The notes beneath the pieces are model-generated. The model was given only the letters and a program-made list of their open reading frames with translations. It was not told where the DNA came from and searched no databases. From NCBI GenBank assembly GCA_010094045.1, contig ML986584.1, positions 620,001 through 684,000 of the forward strand: a stretch of DNA of 64,000 bases, given 5' to 3'. Position 1 is the stretch's first letter. Each line of letters starts with the position of its first letter. The stretch comes from Lojkania enalia. Lineage: Eukaryota; Ascomycota; Dothideomycetes; Pleosporales. Both the position numbers and the translations under genes were made by a program. This document shows positions 11,771-23,213 of this stretch, piece by piece.

Positions 11771-13206
11771 AATTCTCCGCCCCCAAAGGCTCATCAACTC
11801 GATTTCCGTTTCTGTACTACGTATGTGCTAGCTCGTATGTACCACGAACGGTGTTGTACGAGTTTGCTGCGGTTCTAGTGGAAGTATGATTACTAGGGGT
11901 TAGGCGTGCAGCGCGGCTGTGGCTGCATGGTATAGGATGTTTAGGCGGCACGGTTGGGGAAGGAGTTGCGGCTGAGATTTTTGTTTGGAAAAGATGGTGC
12001 GGGGAGGTTAGGTGGAGACAAAGAAGCTGTTGTTCTGGTGGTCGATGTTCAGCGTGTGGAAGTTTCCCATTGAGGCACCTACGATGGATTGTGCTGGAGT
12101 GCCATTGTGTAGACGAGCATATGGGATATGATAATAGCGATTATTCTCCTTCCAGATCTATCCCAAACAATTAATTCAATTCCGGACTCTAGCCGAGACG
12201 GTTTGTACCTTATATCACCATATCCGCACACGACCCCTACCCACCTTTTGCCGATCCTCCCTAATACCTACAATCGCAAGGCAGACTACCTTACTCCCAA
12301 GGCACTCTTCTCCTATCTGTACCTACCGTTAAACCTCCGACAAGTAAGGATACACTTCCAAAATTTTAATTGAAAGGGGTCATCTCCCGGTCCAAACCCC
12401 TCTAATCAAAGCGGTACCCGCTTTCTTACTTTCGGTAACACTGCAAACATCCGACCCTAGTCCGTAAGGGTCGTACATTATAGATTTACCCCATAGAGGG
12501 TTGCAACCTAGATGACCGAGTGGCTAAGACGGATCGATGGGAGGGGGTGATGATATAGGTTTGGGGGCGTGGCTATGAGTGGGCGTATGCATGTAGGGCA
12601 GTTATGTACGCACTGGTGGATACTATCCGTGTTTTTCGGACGCATGGTATGGTTCATGTGGGACACTGGTGGGGAGCGGAAGGAGAAGGGATCGGCGTAT
12701 AGTTTGGGGGCTATGGCCAGGTTTGCTGCGGTGCTACTCTGAGTGAAGTACTGGAGTAGGTCGTCCCTAGTTCGTTGCGCAGTTACTGTTTGATGATGTG
12801 GTTTTGTTCACTTAGAGTGGAAGATTCAAGTTTTTGGATGGCAAGTAATGGAAGATGTATGAGAATGCATTCCATTCCTTGATCGAGTTATTGGCTACTA
12901 GTCCGTCATATAAACCGCTTAACCATCAAAGTATCCATCAAATATCCACACGCCTCCAATCCAAATTCAAATATAAACTATCAAGCGAGGGTATCAATGC
13001 TTTAAATCTTAATAAAAAAGAAAAGAAAAAAAAAAAAAAAAAAATTTTTGTGCGCGCTAGAACGCTCCAGAAAAAAAGAACTAAACAAACCGGACACCAA
13101 GGTCCCCCCCACTGAACGAAGTAAATTCCTACTATTCCTCATTCCTCCGTAATCTTGGTAATGCATGGTGCCTATTCTCATGTATGCAGATCTCGGTGAT
13201 GCATAA
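11771..13206. other. Gene-poor stretch
   Basis: No convincing gene. A stretch at about 12508-12535 resembles the D-arm of a class II tRNA but has no anticodon or T arm. A poly-A run lies at 13027-13043 near the 3' end of the following minus-strand gene. Confidence 0.45.
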
Positions 13207-14406
13207 TCATCGAGATCTCCAACTCCTAGAGTTATTCCATCGAGCCTCCAACTCCCTTGCACGAGCCGTTGCTTCTTGCCTCCTCTTTGCGCTCATTTCG
13301 GCCTGGCTCTGCGCATAATCTGGGAGCTCATCCTCGGGATCATCTTCGTCGCTTAAGCCAAGGCGTTCCAGCTCTAGATTGATGGCATTAAGGCGAGGCG
13401 ATATTTGAGGTTGTGTATAGGACTCCCGTCGCGGCAAAGCCGAGCTAGAGACTAGTGATGAATTCCCAGGCGGGGTAGGATAATAGTTGTAGTCTAAGTT
13501 CTGCCAGCCGCTTACTGGGTGCGAAGGATTAGATGCTGACCGCTGACCGGCCGATGAATTTTGGAGGGGAATAGGTATTATGTCGTTTTGGCGCCCTCGC
13601 GAGAAGAGTGAACCTTGAAGACGGGGCGGGCTAGTTGGTGAGAGTGTGTCAAATCCTACGCCGTCAGGAAGGCCAGCCGTAGCTTCTGCAAACAGGTGGA
13701 AATCCGATTCATTCTGGAATGGCTCTGTTGGGGACATCCATGATGAAGGCCGGTGCCGATCTGTAGACGCATCAGCTGCGGTTGCGCTGGCTGGCGTGCT
13801 TGCTTCCGGGAATGTGCGACGAAGACGGGGTGGCTGTGGGTCAAAGGAACTCATTGAGTCTGAATGCTGCTGTGTCGATGGAGGCTGCGAAGGTTCCGCG
13901 TAGTTTGCAGCTGCTGAATGCGCTCGTACCATTGAGGGAACTTGGGAATAGGCCTGGGAGAATTCAGCTGGAGATGATGGCATGCTACGAGAGGACTGAT
14001 AATCGTAATAGGACGGCTCTGGAGTTAAGTTTCTATTAGCAGATGAGGAGCGTTGGTGAGAATATGAGGATGGCGACGGCTGGAGATGGGACGGATCTAG
14101 GTGACCAGAGGGCCGACGTCGAATTAAGGATCGAAGGGCTGCTGGCTTGCGTTTTTTGGCTGCTAGCCCGGGGGAAGGTGGTAGTGGTTTATTGAGCTCT
14201 GAAGTGGTGGATATTAATGGTATAGAAGGAAACCGATTTGGTGATGCTGATCTCTGATTACTATGCCGGCTAGATGTTGCTCGATAGGCGGATGGCTCTG
14301 GACGGGAATGGCCCTCCTCACTCCTCGCACCGGACGGCAGCGAAAACCATAATTCACCATCATTGGCACGATTCCTACTTGAGGGCCTGGGGTGTGCTTG
14401 CGCCAT
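13207..14406 (-). CDS. Ser/Pro-rich low-complexity protein, fungus-specific
   Basis: 399-residue protein if it starts at the ATG at 14406 (MAQAHPRPSSRNR). The open frame extends upstream to 14553, but a good acceptor (pyrimidine run ending TTTTTGCAG, exon base 14439) lies between, so the region above 14440 is probably intron or 5' UTR and a further 5' exon may exist. The protein is rich in Ser, Pro, Gln and Arg, with short motifs such as NKPLPPSPGLAAKKRK and RSLIRRRPSGH, and is mostly disordered. The C-terminus is different: a short helix-forming stretch (LNAINLELERLGLSDEDD) followed by ELPDYAQSQAEM and a charged helix ending in Arg/Ser. No catalytic domain is visible. It may be a scaffold or regulatory protein; the function is unknown. 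Confidence 0.75.
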   Translation of the reverse strand: MAQAHPRPSSRNRANDGELWFSLPSGARSEEGHSRPEPSAYRATSSRHSNQRSASPNRFPSIPLISTTSELNKPLPPSPGLAAKKRKPAALRSLIRRRPSGHLDPSHLQPSPSSYSHQRSSSANRNLTPEPSYYDYQSSRSMPSSPAEFSQAYSQVPSMVRAHSAAANYAEPSQPPSTQQHSDSMSSFDPQPPRLRRTFPEASTPASATAADASTDRHRPSSWMSPTEPFQNESDFHLFAEATAGLPDGVGFDTLSPTSPPRLQGSLFSRGRQNDIIPIPLQNSSAGQRSASNPSHPVSGWQNLDYNYYPTPPGNSSLVSSSALPRRESYTQPQISPRLNAINLELERLGLSDEDDPEDELPDYAQSQAEMSAKRRQEATARARELEARWNNSRSWRSR

Positions 14407-14439
14407 GCAGCGGTCCTCCTGGGTCAGGTCGCCGTCGAC

Positions 14440-16270
14440 CTGCAAAAACAAAATGCTGGATGAAAGTAATGACAGTGCTGTTGACGACAAATCATCAGGC
14501 TTGTAGTTTGCAAGAGAGGTTGGTGCTGTCAGCAGCTGTGCGCTGGGTAGCATTCTAAAAGCGATGTGGTCGGATACGGGAGCGTATTTGAGGCTGCAGG
14601 TGGGCGCTCCTCGTTAAACCGGGGTGTATAGGGGAGGCAACTTTAAGAGGTGTGGTGACGGAGGTCTGCAGCTGCAGAGTCGGCGGAAACGGCTGCGCTA
14701 CTGCAATCAGGTAAGATAATATGAAATTAATCTCCCAATGGCGGTTTATAAGGAATGGAAAATAGGGCAAATTGCGGAAGCGCAAATCCGGGAATGTGGT
14801 ACGTTTGTATGTATAGGCCGAACAGAAGGGGCGTCGAGCAGTGCAATTAGGTGAGCAGCGGGCGCGGAGGGCGCAGGGTCCCTAGGTTTTGCGGCGAAGG
14901 GTTAGAAGAGACGTTGCGGCTGGGCACAGAGGGCGACGGGCATGGGTATGCAATACAAGATATGGATATGTGGACCTTCCCTCAGATGCTCTTCCACGGA
15001 GGCGGAGGCCTTAGGGATGGTCATGCCTAGGTACGGGGCAAAGAGGCGCCTTGTCGGAGATTGCAGCAAAACAAGCCATTTCTCGTGAGAGTAAGAAGAA
15101 AGCGTATTTCTGGCGGCGCAAGAAGGATCTGGAGACAGATTTGCTCGCTAGGAGTAGGGCCTTGCGCCCGTGAGGCTTGAACTGTTAGGGAGATGGGAGC
15201 GCGGGGCCGGGGGCTGGTCAGTTCGGCGGCCCTGCAGATGAGCGAGCAGCCTGATACGCGCAGTACCTGGCGGGCCAGAGAACGGTGAGGCTCAAGAGGA
15301 GAGAGGCAAGACACGGGCTCAGCGCGAGACAGCGTCGGCCGGCCGTCTCGCCTCAGCGGCATCCATCATCCAGCATCCACTGCGGCGGGCGGCGACGTGC
15401 AGGCCTGCGAGCCTTCTGCATTCCGCGCAGTACAGAACAGTACAGCACAGTACAGAACAGTACAGAGCAACACAACCACAACGGGTTCCTGTACTCAGGC
15501 CTCGGCAGCTGGTGGTGGGCGATGCTGATCGATGGATGGCAGCCCGCACACGGTCTGGCACTGGTCACGCTTCCAAGACGGCGTGCATTGGGGCTAGCGT
15601 CGAAGGCGCTCCTTCCGCCAAGCCAGCACTGCCCCACTGCTCTTTCCCCCCGACTAAATTTAGGCCAAGTTTGCCCTAAAGCGGCATGGCGCGCGCCCGC
15701 CAACCGAGGCCGCCCCTGTCCGGCGCCCACCTCGCTCGCGTTACACGTCTGCGGAGAAGGTGGTACCGGCGGCGACAGCATCGCGACATGGCGTCGCCTA
15801 ACAAGAAAATCTGTTCTTCATTTTACTCTTCTCATTCAATGGCCCGAATCAGCAGTTCGCTGGGAAAGTTCTGGCGCCAGCCATTGGAGCGTCTGCTGAT
15901 CGCCGTCACCTTCTCTCGAGACCCGCGCCGCAACACGAGTCGGCTCTCGCGGAATCGGTGTGGAACTGATGGAAGAACGAGGCAGTCCGCCGCGCAGCGT
16001 TGCAACATGGCTTGAAACAAACTCGTCTCCGCCAACTCCATTCGAGAGCCGAATGTGTCAAATTCTGCGCTCACCAACGGCGCCCCTATGCCGCGCGCCT
16101 ACACACTCCAACTTACCCAGGCCACCAAATCTCTACAGCATGCGCCTGTCCAAGCCCGCCGAACCTCCTTGTCAAGACGACTTGTCAAGACGAGGCTGAC
16201 TGTTCGTTCCAACATGCTGCTTGTACAGCCTCGTTTATCGACTCCCGCTCTGAAGGATCATTAGGGCTTG
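14440..16270. other. GC-rich non-coding stretch
   Basis: Markedly GC-rich by eye from about 14800 to 16260. Long open frames on both strands are expected from base composition; none has conserved-looking motifs, splice structure or a natural start. It contains four 10-bp tandem repeats (15426-15465). Confidence 0.5.
15426..15465. repeat. Tandem repeat, four 10-bp units
   Basis: Four adjacent units of CAGTACAGNN, with the last two bases varying (AA, CA, AA, AG). A simple tandem array inside the GC-rich block, with no gene attached. Confidence 0.8.
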
Positions 16271-19200
16271 GGTTAGCTAAGCATGCTCATCCTGTAATAA
16301 GGCCTGCTGCGATCGGATCGGGGATATTCTCCGGACTCCGATTTCTCCAAAGTTTGCCTGCGTTCTCTTTCTCCCCTATGCTATATCAGACACCGATAAT
16401 TGTGGAAAGATTGAGTTCGAAATAGAACTGTGCGGCAAAATGATTACTAGATCACGCCGCGGCATGATTATGCTTTGAGACGAAGTTGCACTGACCATTG
16501 TGCTTGGTCATGGGGACACTGCATTCGCGCGTGGCGGTAGCGCTTCTAGTGCAAATAGCAACCTGAGGCCAACGCCCTTGATACTCACTGCAGGTGGCTC
16601 AGGCCTAAGGGTATAGTACGGGAATACGTTGTTCCATGTGTCATCTAGAATAATCTCCAACATTAGGCACGAGACCGCACGTCCTTCTAGGGGATTGATG
16701 ACGTGGAGTAGGACGAGGACGGAGCCTTCACGGAGAAGGAATTATGTCGCATAAGCATTTAACTCGCCTGCAGAATCCCGTCCATTGCGAATCCGTTTTC
16801 TTTACTCAACAGACTTCCCTTCGGCTATTGTCGTGGTCTTATTGGTAGAGTTCGACTTTCGGAACACATGCTCGAGCCGTGACTCTAGGAAGTCGCAGCT
16901 ACTATATCCACATTTGATATCTAGCGAAGCTTCTTGGTCCTCTCCCCCTCCAGGATCACCAAGAGTGCAGCAGGACTCACCGTATCGCACTTAACTCATT
17001 TTGAAGCAGGCAATTTCAAATCACGTTTAAATCTTTGTTGAGCGGTTGAGTGTCCCCGGATCCTTCGAGGCTAAAGTACCAGGCAACCCAACTAACTACC
17101 CAGCCCACAGCCCACCACCCACAGCCCACCAGAATGACTTTGCCCAAAACACTTATTTGCGGCTCTAGGGAAACGCAAGGTTCATCACAACTGTAAAGAC
17201 ACTTGTGGTTGATGTGGTTATGAAGTAATTTTCTTTCATCTCGATTGCTTCGAAATGCATCAAGCAATGGTTATCTATTCTAGCCAAAGGCAGATCCTTG
17301 AGTTCAAATCAGTCTTTATCACGCGGTGGGGTCAATGATAATGTGAAGAGCAAGGATCCCCAATATCGGATTTTGCAAGTAATCAAGCCCCTTTTTCGGA
17401 TGTCTGCTGCGCCGTCAAAGTGCTTCTACGAACAGATACTATTTCTCAACGAAAGTAGCCAATTAGATCGTTTATATCTGCACACCTACAATAAAAGTGC
17501 GATGCTGTTCGTAACTGTTTCTACTCGTCGCTCCGATACGCGATGCCCCGGACGTAGATTCTAAAATTTTTTTTTTTTTTGACACTCACTTCATTTCTGT
17601 ACAAATTGAACGTGAAAATGTTCCAGAAATACGTCACAGTGCATAGTCGCCCCGACGCATCTATTTTAACGTGAACGCGCTGTAGTGCATCTTCTCGCCC
17701 TGCAAGGTTTGTCTCGTGCGATGACCGCAATTACGCCCGTATGGCTACTTTCGGACACGACGATAGAATGTCCGAACAGGCCTTGCCTTCTTGAACTGTC
17801 TCATTTTGCGACGACATGCTGTCGCGGCTGCACGTAGCAACTAAGGATTTCGAGCGTGATGCCCGGCGGCTCGGCTCTGGCTGTTGTTGGATAGCTCGTC
17901 GTTCGGGACTCTGACACGGGACTACACTTTGTGACGTTATTCGGCAGTTTAATAGATGTAATCTTGCAGATGAGGAAAGAAGGAATGGTTGCTAAACTTA
18001 CAAGCAAAACATCAGAGACGAGTTCGGCTAATATTGGAGGAGCTTGCAGCCGTTCTCGGGATGGTTGCGGGATAGAGGTAGTTCAGAGGCAATGTACAGT
18101 TCATGCCCACTTTAAAACCCATCGGCTTCCAACAAGCAGAATCTATGATACGAGTATTTACTAGCTAAGTTTGATGTTGTTAGTAAATTACGGAAAAGCC
18201 TCTAATACACGCTCATTTGGCTGTGTCAGACATCTACCTACCGCAAGTCTTTACTGACTTGGCTAACCCAACGCCAGGGCTATTGTTCTAATCACCTGCA
18301 GGGCGTTGAGAAGGCAACTTCCTTTGCAACTTGGTTACGCAACAACTCGAATCGGGTACCGAGGAAAAAAGCCTTGCACTGCAACCTGGATGACTTCCAC
18401 AGGCTTCGGCTTGTACTAGAATATCAAGGTCGTTTGCCTAAAAGGAGGGAACGGAGCATCGAACGGAGTACGCCCGTTTATTACGTAGCTCCTCGCGGGT
18501 CCAGGCCGCCCGCTTTGGAAACGATATGCCCACTCTGATGTACTATTGCACTTAAGGAAAGCCCAGATAAATTAGTAGAAATGCGGTTTTAGCGAAGATA
18601 AGGAGTCATGGTACGTGCATGTTCATCGGGAATTAGGGATAGGAGGAGCGAACAAGTGATTCCTACGAACATACCAAGCCCAATGGCCTTATTGCATCCA
18701 ATTCTCGCTAGCTTGATAGGTCTTAACCTCTAGCTGGCTCATTTCCATCAGCCATTGCTGGTTTGAATTATTGTATTATTGTAGGTTAGAAACGCTAAAT
18801 GAGGACGATATCTGAGTTGCTCTCATCCTCTAGACTAAGCAAGGTGGGGAGATGCTTTACTATTCATACTACTAGGCTCAGCTACCAGCGATGTTAAGAT
18901 AATATGGCTAACAAGTCCGAAAATGCTGACTCTGTCTTCAATGTGAACTAATACTTGGCCGTCGCGCCTCCGGTAGCAGAAAACTCGATATCTCCACACT
19001 GCCAGACCATTAAGGACTATCATTGCGTGCTCAAGAATATTACCTCGCTAGCTGCCGTAGGTGAAGGTATTAACATATTTATGGCTATACGCGCCCGCGC
19101 TTACAATCACTAACAAATAGACACTACTTTCACGCTACATGCGTAGCGTTCGCGAGCATTCACGTACACAAAATCAACCAAGCACAGCAGTGACCAAAAA

Positions 19201-19289
19201 GGCTCGAAAAGTTTTCTCGTGTAGCTCAAGTAAAAGACCACACAGCCCGACCCTCACCTTCCCTCTCGCTCCTCACTCCATCATCCACA
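16271..19289. other. Gene-poor stretch of 3 kb
   Basis: Only short open frames on both strands and no recognisable domains. A small CCCAC-rich repeat lies at about 17098-17131 and a poly-T run at about 17567-17580. The last 200 bp are probably the promoter and 5' UTR of the gene at 19290, with CT-rich sequence just before its ATG. I see no RNA gene. Confidence 0.45.
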
Positions 19290-20183
19290 ATGCCTCCCTT
19301 CCACTACCAGGAATTCGCAAGCGATTATAACCGCCCACCAGTCTACCAACCTTACGTTCCTCCAGCTCAACGCCAGTCTGCCAAGAAAGGCTGGCCCTAT
19401 GGTGTCGTCCAAGGCGGCACGGTGATGGACATGACGGAGTACCTGCGCACTCAACCAACCATCACAGGCACCGATCAAGCTCTCTCTCTCTGGATCCAGG
19501 GAACTTACTTGCTTCCCTTTCGCCGCATCGAGCGTCTCGACGGTCTTATCGTACGCAACGAATCCGAGATGGAAACTCTCGTCTTCGCCTACCAGCGCTA
19601 TTGCAAAGTATGGTTTTTGCCCGATGGTGCGCCTCCACAGCCGCTCTTCGTCCCGGGACTAGAGCCGTTGAAAGAGCCGACTGGTGATTGGACCGTAGTA
19701 CCCAGGATCCCGGAGGTAGTGCTTAGTTCCAAGTTCGACACCGCTGGAATGTACTTGAGGGGAACTGAGCGCGTGGGTACACTAGTGAAGACGATCACGG
19801 ACGACAAGATGTGGGTTAGGAATATCTGGCACGCACCGCTTGCTGGAGGCCCACTGGTGAGGATCAGTGTCGAGGGATCATCGCCAAGTGTTGGGCCGAG
19901 TGAGCATGGGTATGAGGATCCGCAGGAGAATTGGGAGACTGATTTCGGAGAGATTGAGGTCCAGGTCGAGGAACGCTTCAGTGATGAGTATCAGAATGAG
20001 GAAGGCTTCGACAGCGATAAGGAGATGGGTGATAGGTCTAGATTAACAATCTCCAACTTGCCCGATGAGGACTGCAACGACGCTGATGCCAGTGCCGAGG
20101 AGTCCGACCAAGACGAGGAGTACGAAGAGAATCCCACCGAACCATGGGATGACGAGGACTATGAAGTGACTAGATGTTCTTGA
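19290..20183 (+). CDS. Hypothetical protein with acidic C-terminus
   Basis: Single-exon gene for 297 residues. The first 190 residues look globular (for example LSLWIQGTYLLPFRRIERLD and ETLVFAYQRYCKVWFLPDG). The last 90 are strongly acidic, with runs of Asp/Glu such as EESDQDEEYEENPTEPWDDEDYE. There is no signal peptide or membrane segment. The start at 19290 sits in a good context after a CT-rich leader. The acidic tail would suit a protein that binds basic partners such as histones or ribosomal proteins, but that is only inference. I do not recognise a family. Confidence 0.75.
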   Translation: MPPFHYQEFASDYNRPPVYQPYVPPAQRQSAKKGWPYGVVQGGTVMDMTEYLRTQPTITGTDQALSLWIQGTYLLPFRRIERLDGLIVRNESEMETLVFAYQRYCKVWFLPDGAPPQPLFVPGLEPLKEPTGDWTVVPRIPEVVLSSKFDTAGMYLRGTERVGTLVKTITDDKMWVRNIWHAPLAGGPLVRISVEGSSPSVGPSEHGYEDPQENWETDFGEIEVQVEERFSDEYQNEEGFDSDKEMGDRSRLTISNLPDEDCNDADASAEESDQDEEYEENPTEPWDDEDYEVTRCS

Positions 20184-20563
20184 ACAGAAGGATTTTTCAC
20201 GAGCTGAGTACATTTTCCTAACTGTTGTTCATGATCTCTGATGGACACTGGGGCTGTTTGGAAAAAGTTACATGTGTTTGAGTAATAGGAAGGCATGGCT
20301 ATGCTTTGAAGCAGTGTTTGTTTGTTTATTAGCGCAGCAGCACTATGGAATACCCTCACAATTATGCATGATATGGCAAACGGCGTTCTTGCAGTCGGCG
20401 CGTTGTTCTAGGTAGCACAATACATCAACTCAGCTATTCAACGAAACTGCGCCAGATCGACGTGAACTTGTTGGATATATCTGACACGCGGAATCTGCAC
20501 ATCTCTTTTGATCCCTAAATACTCATCTCATGCGCGTGGCCCAATAACCCACCGTTGCACCCG

Positions 20564-21483
20564 CTATAACTGCCCCCTCACCCCGCTATCCTCCAGTGCC
20601 GTCACTCTAAATACCAGAACTATCATCGGCCGATCTCGATTACGCAGCCGCGATAACAGCGCCAGGGCGTCCATGATCTCCTCCACGATCTCCTCGGGGT
20701 CGTCGAGGACGGTGGATTCGAGCGCACGGCGGATTGTTGAGAGGAAGCTTGAGCGGTGGGTGGGAGTGATGAGCGGCGTTAGAAGGGAGGGGTCCGTGGT
20801 TATTTCTGTTATGGATGAAGAGGTGCTGGTTTCTTTGCGCGTCATATCTCCTGTTCCAGGAGAAGAAGTAGAAGGGGATGAAGTGGAGGGAAATGGAGAC
20901 GAATCATCGACAATGAAGTCATCAAATTTGTGCTCCGAGTTCCCAGGCTCGTAGTAGATGTCATAGGATTCTTTTCTGCTGGTGTCTTCGCCGGATTTGT
21001 AGGCTAGGTTGTCGGTGGTTAGGGCGATGTGTTCGGGGGATGGGATGGTGGAAAGTCTGGAGGTGGAGGAGGCGAGTGTGTCGCGAAGAGATTTGATGAG
21101 AGAGCTTGGAGTGGAGGGGAGGGGAGGGGGTAGAAAGGGAGGCGGGCTTGGTATTGCGTAGCTAGGATTGGAGGTACTTTTCTTTGTTATATGATGTTGG
21201 GGTGTGGTGAGGGGGTGCTTGAAGACTGGAAGTGCCTTTTTAGGATGCGAAACGTGCTGAGCGTCGGGTTGGATAGGTTCGTGACATTTTAATGCTTTCG
21301 GGCTGGGTGGGAGACCTTGACTAAGATACTAAGAATTAGCATTGACTTGGTTTTCAGGTTCAGCGGTGGTGGGAGATAATCTCAGTATTACTAGATGCTA
21401 AGAATATAATTCGTTGTCCTGAATAAGAGTGAACGTAGAGGAGACAAAGAAACAAAGACAGTTAAGAGTACGCTAATATACAT
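20564..21483 (-). CDS. Hypothetical two-exon protein
   Basis: The 3' exon (21320-20564) is a long minus-strand open frame whose Met codons lie only near its end, so it needs an upstream exon. A 71-bp intron (21321-21391, GT-AG, with GCTAAT branch site) joins it in phase to a 5' exon 21483-21392 starting MYISVLLTVFVS, giving 282 residues. The protein is Pro/Ser-rich in the middle. The C-terminal half is more ordered: FLSTIRRALESTVLDDPEEI, VEEIMDALALLSRLRNRDRP, MIVLVFRVTALEDSG. The hydrophobic start could be a signal peptide. The 5' exon is the weak part: another acceptor-like site (CTTATTCAG) and coding-like sequence at 21820-21665 allow a longer gene. The function is unknown. It is convergent with the gene at 19290. 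Confidence 0.45.
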
Positions 21484-22058
21484 GTCCAGGTACTATGAGG
21501 ACAATAGCCACCAAAGGAGAGAGTGCGCGCACCGAAACTGAGTGGTAATGATTCCCGTGACCATGTATGCAATCAGAACTTGGTACTTTTGAAGCCGGAT
21601 AGCAAGACTGACACTGAGACAATTTAGCGCGATCTCTGAAGGGAATAAATTGTAATTCCAACTCACTTGCGTCCTGTTCATCTAAGCAGACCGCGGTTCG
21701 AAGACCAAGTATCTCCTCTATTTCTATATTATCGCCTTTCCTCTCTTGTGCTACAACTTGTCTTCGTGGAGAACGCCTTTCTACCTTAGAAACCACAGCA
21801 ACGTTACAAGCATTTAGCACCTCATCGCAAGGTTGCTTACTGAGAATTCTCGCAGAAACATATAAGGGAAGGTGTCCATCTACGTTTCGAACGTTTTAGG
21901 CTCGAATTTGCTGACTTAGGTTACATGGTCTTGCTAAGCTAGGCAGGTAGTTGTTCGTCTTCGCTTTTCTCGTATTCGCCCAACATCCTGGTATGCTTTA
22001 GTTTATATTCTAGTAGAACTACATATGCAAAGCAATTATATCGCACCGCAAGGCCAAC
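21484..22058. other. Spacer between divergent genes
   Basis: Promoter-sized region between two divergently transcribed genes. The minus strand at about 21870-21665 is protein-like (contains GDNIEIEEILGLRTAVCLDEQ) and could be an upstream exon of the hypothetical gene to its left, but I cannot join it in phase. Confidence 0.35.
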
Positions 22059-23213
22059 ATGCTGTTTCTGGGAATTTGGATAATGTTGCTTGGTTTCGCT
22101 ATTGCGAGAGTTAAGGAGAATGCCACATTCGTGTTGCCACAGGGCACTGGGCCGTTCTTCACATCCTTCCAAAATTTGGAACTCATAGACCACTCACGCC
22201 TCGATCCTTTCAATTCTTCACACGTCCGTCGCATAATGGTATCACGATTCGACCCAGTCCTAAGATCGAACTGCAAGCTCACCCAAGTTCCTTACTTCCC
22301 GCCCGAAGTCGCCGCGGCGGAAGACGACATTCTAGAGCCGTACGGCTACCCCACAGGATTATGGTCGCGCTTCAACTTAGAAGTCTGCAAACTCGGACGC
22401 TCCCGAAGAGAGGAAAGAAGGAAATACCCTGTGGCGCTATTCAGCGCCGGTTTAAACACAACGCGCCTCTTCTCCTCTGGTCTCGCGCAGGAAATCTCAT
22501 CCCATGGCTTCATAGTGATTACCGTCGACCACCCTTACGATACAGACATCGTGGTATTTCCCAATGGCGATGTAATTTATGGGGGCCGGGTGATCAAGCC
22601 CGCTGACATGAATGGCTCCACGGCGTCCGTGGAACGCGCCCTCGAGATCCGTGCACAGGACGAGTCGTTCGTCCTAGACACACTTGGGTTCAAAAAATAC
22701 GAGAGAACCGCAGTCTTTGGCCATTCGTTTGGTGGAGCTGCAGCGGCTACCACGATGCTGAACGACAAGAGGTTCCGCGCCGGGATAAACATCGACGGCA
22801 TGATGTTCGGCCCCGTTCTAAATGTCTCGCTCGGGTCGCTCACTTATCCCCAAGCATTCATGCTCTGGGGTAGCGACGGCCATGATTCGTTGACGGACCC
22901 TTCGTGGACGGCGTTTTGGAATATGACCGTCAAGGGAAAGCATGTAGATTACGAGAAAGAATTTACCGTTAGGGAAAGCGCTCATGGGAGTTATTGGGAT
23001 TTGAATTTGCTAGTCGATGTTGCAGAAATGAGGGAAAGCTTGAGTGAGCTGGCGCAGCTTCTCATCGGTCCTATTCCTGGGGCGAGAGTGTATGAGATTT
23101 TGGGGAAATATGTTACGAGTTTTTTCTGGTATGCGCTGGGGTTGAAGCCGGAGGATGAGGTACTGAAGGGTGAGAACGGAGAGTTTCCTGAAGTGGTCTT
23201 GCTCAATGACTAA
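22059..23213 (+). CDS. Secreted alpha/beta hydrolase (PAF-acetylhydrolase-like)
   Basis: Single-exon gene for 384 residues starting with a signal peptide (MLFLGIWIMLLGFAIA). The nucleophile elbow is GHSFGG with Ser223. A following NIDGMMFG gives Asp246, and SAHGSYWD near the end gives His309, a plausible Ser-Asp-His triad. The region before the elbow (YPVALFSAGLNTTRLF, SHGFIVITVDHPYD) matches the fold of fungal secreted hydrolases related to platelet-activating-factor acetylhydrolase. Several N-glycosylation sites are present. The likely role is hydrolysis of an extracellular ester or phospholipid-like substrate; the actual substrate cannot be read from the sequence. A dienelactone-hydrolase relative is the alternative. 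Confidence 0.85.
   Translation: MLFLGIWIMLLGFAIARVKENATFVLPQGTGPFFTSFQNLELIDHSRLDPFNSSHVRRIMVSRFDPVLRSNCKLTQVPYFPPEVAAAEDDILEPYGYPTGLWSRFNLEVCKLGRSRREERRKYPVALFSAGLNTTRLFSSGLAQEISSHGFIVITVDHPYDTDIVVFPNGDVIYGGRVIKPADMNGSTASVERALEIRAQDESFVLDTLGFKKYERTAVFGHSFGGAAAATTMLNDKRFRAGINIDGMMFGPVLNVSLGSLTYPQAFMLWGSDGHDSLTDPSWTAFWNMTVKGKHVDYEKEFTVRESAHGSYWDLNLLVDVAEMRESLSELAQLLIGPIPGARVYEILGKYVTSFFWYALGLKPEDEVLKGENGEFPEVVLLND

Noticed and set aside
12508..12535. tRNA-like stretch GACCGAGTGGCTAAGAC
   Set aside because: It resembles the D arm of a Leu/Ser tRNA, but no matching acceptor, anticodon or T arm follows.
15285..15899. 204-codon plus-strand open frame in the GC-rich block
   Set aside because: GC-rich sequence makes stops rare. 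There are equally long frames on the other strand, and the translation is Arg/Ala/Pro-rich with repeats and no family features.
17098..17131. Short CCCAC-rich repeats
   Set aside because: Simple low-complexity repeat of about 30 bp; not enough to suggest a function or a telomere-like array.
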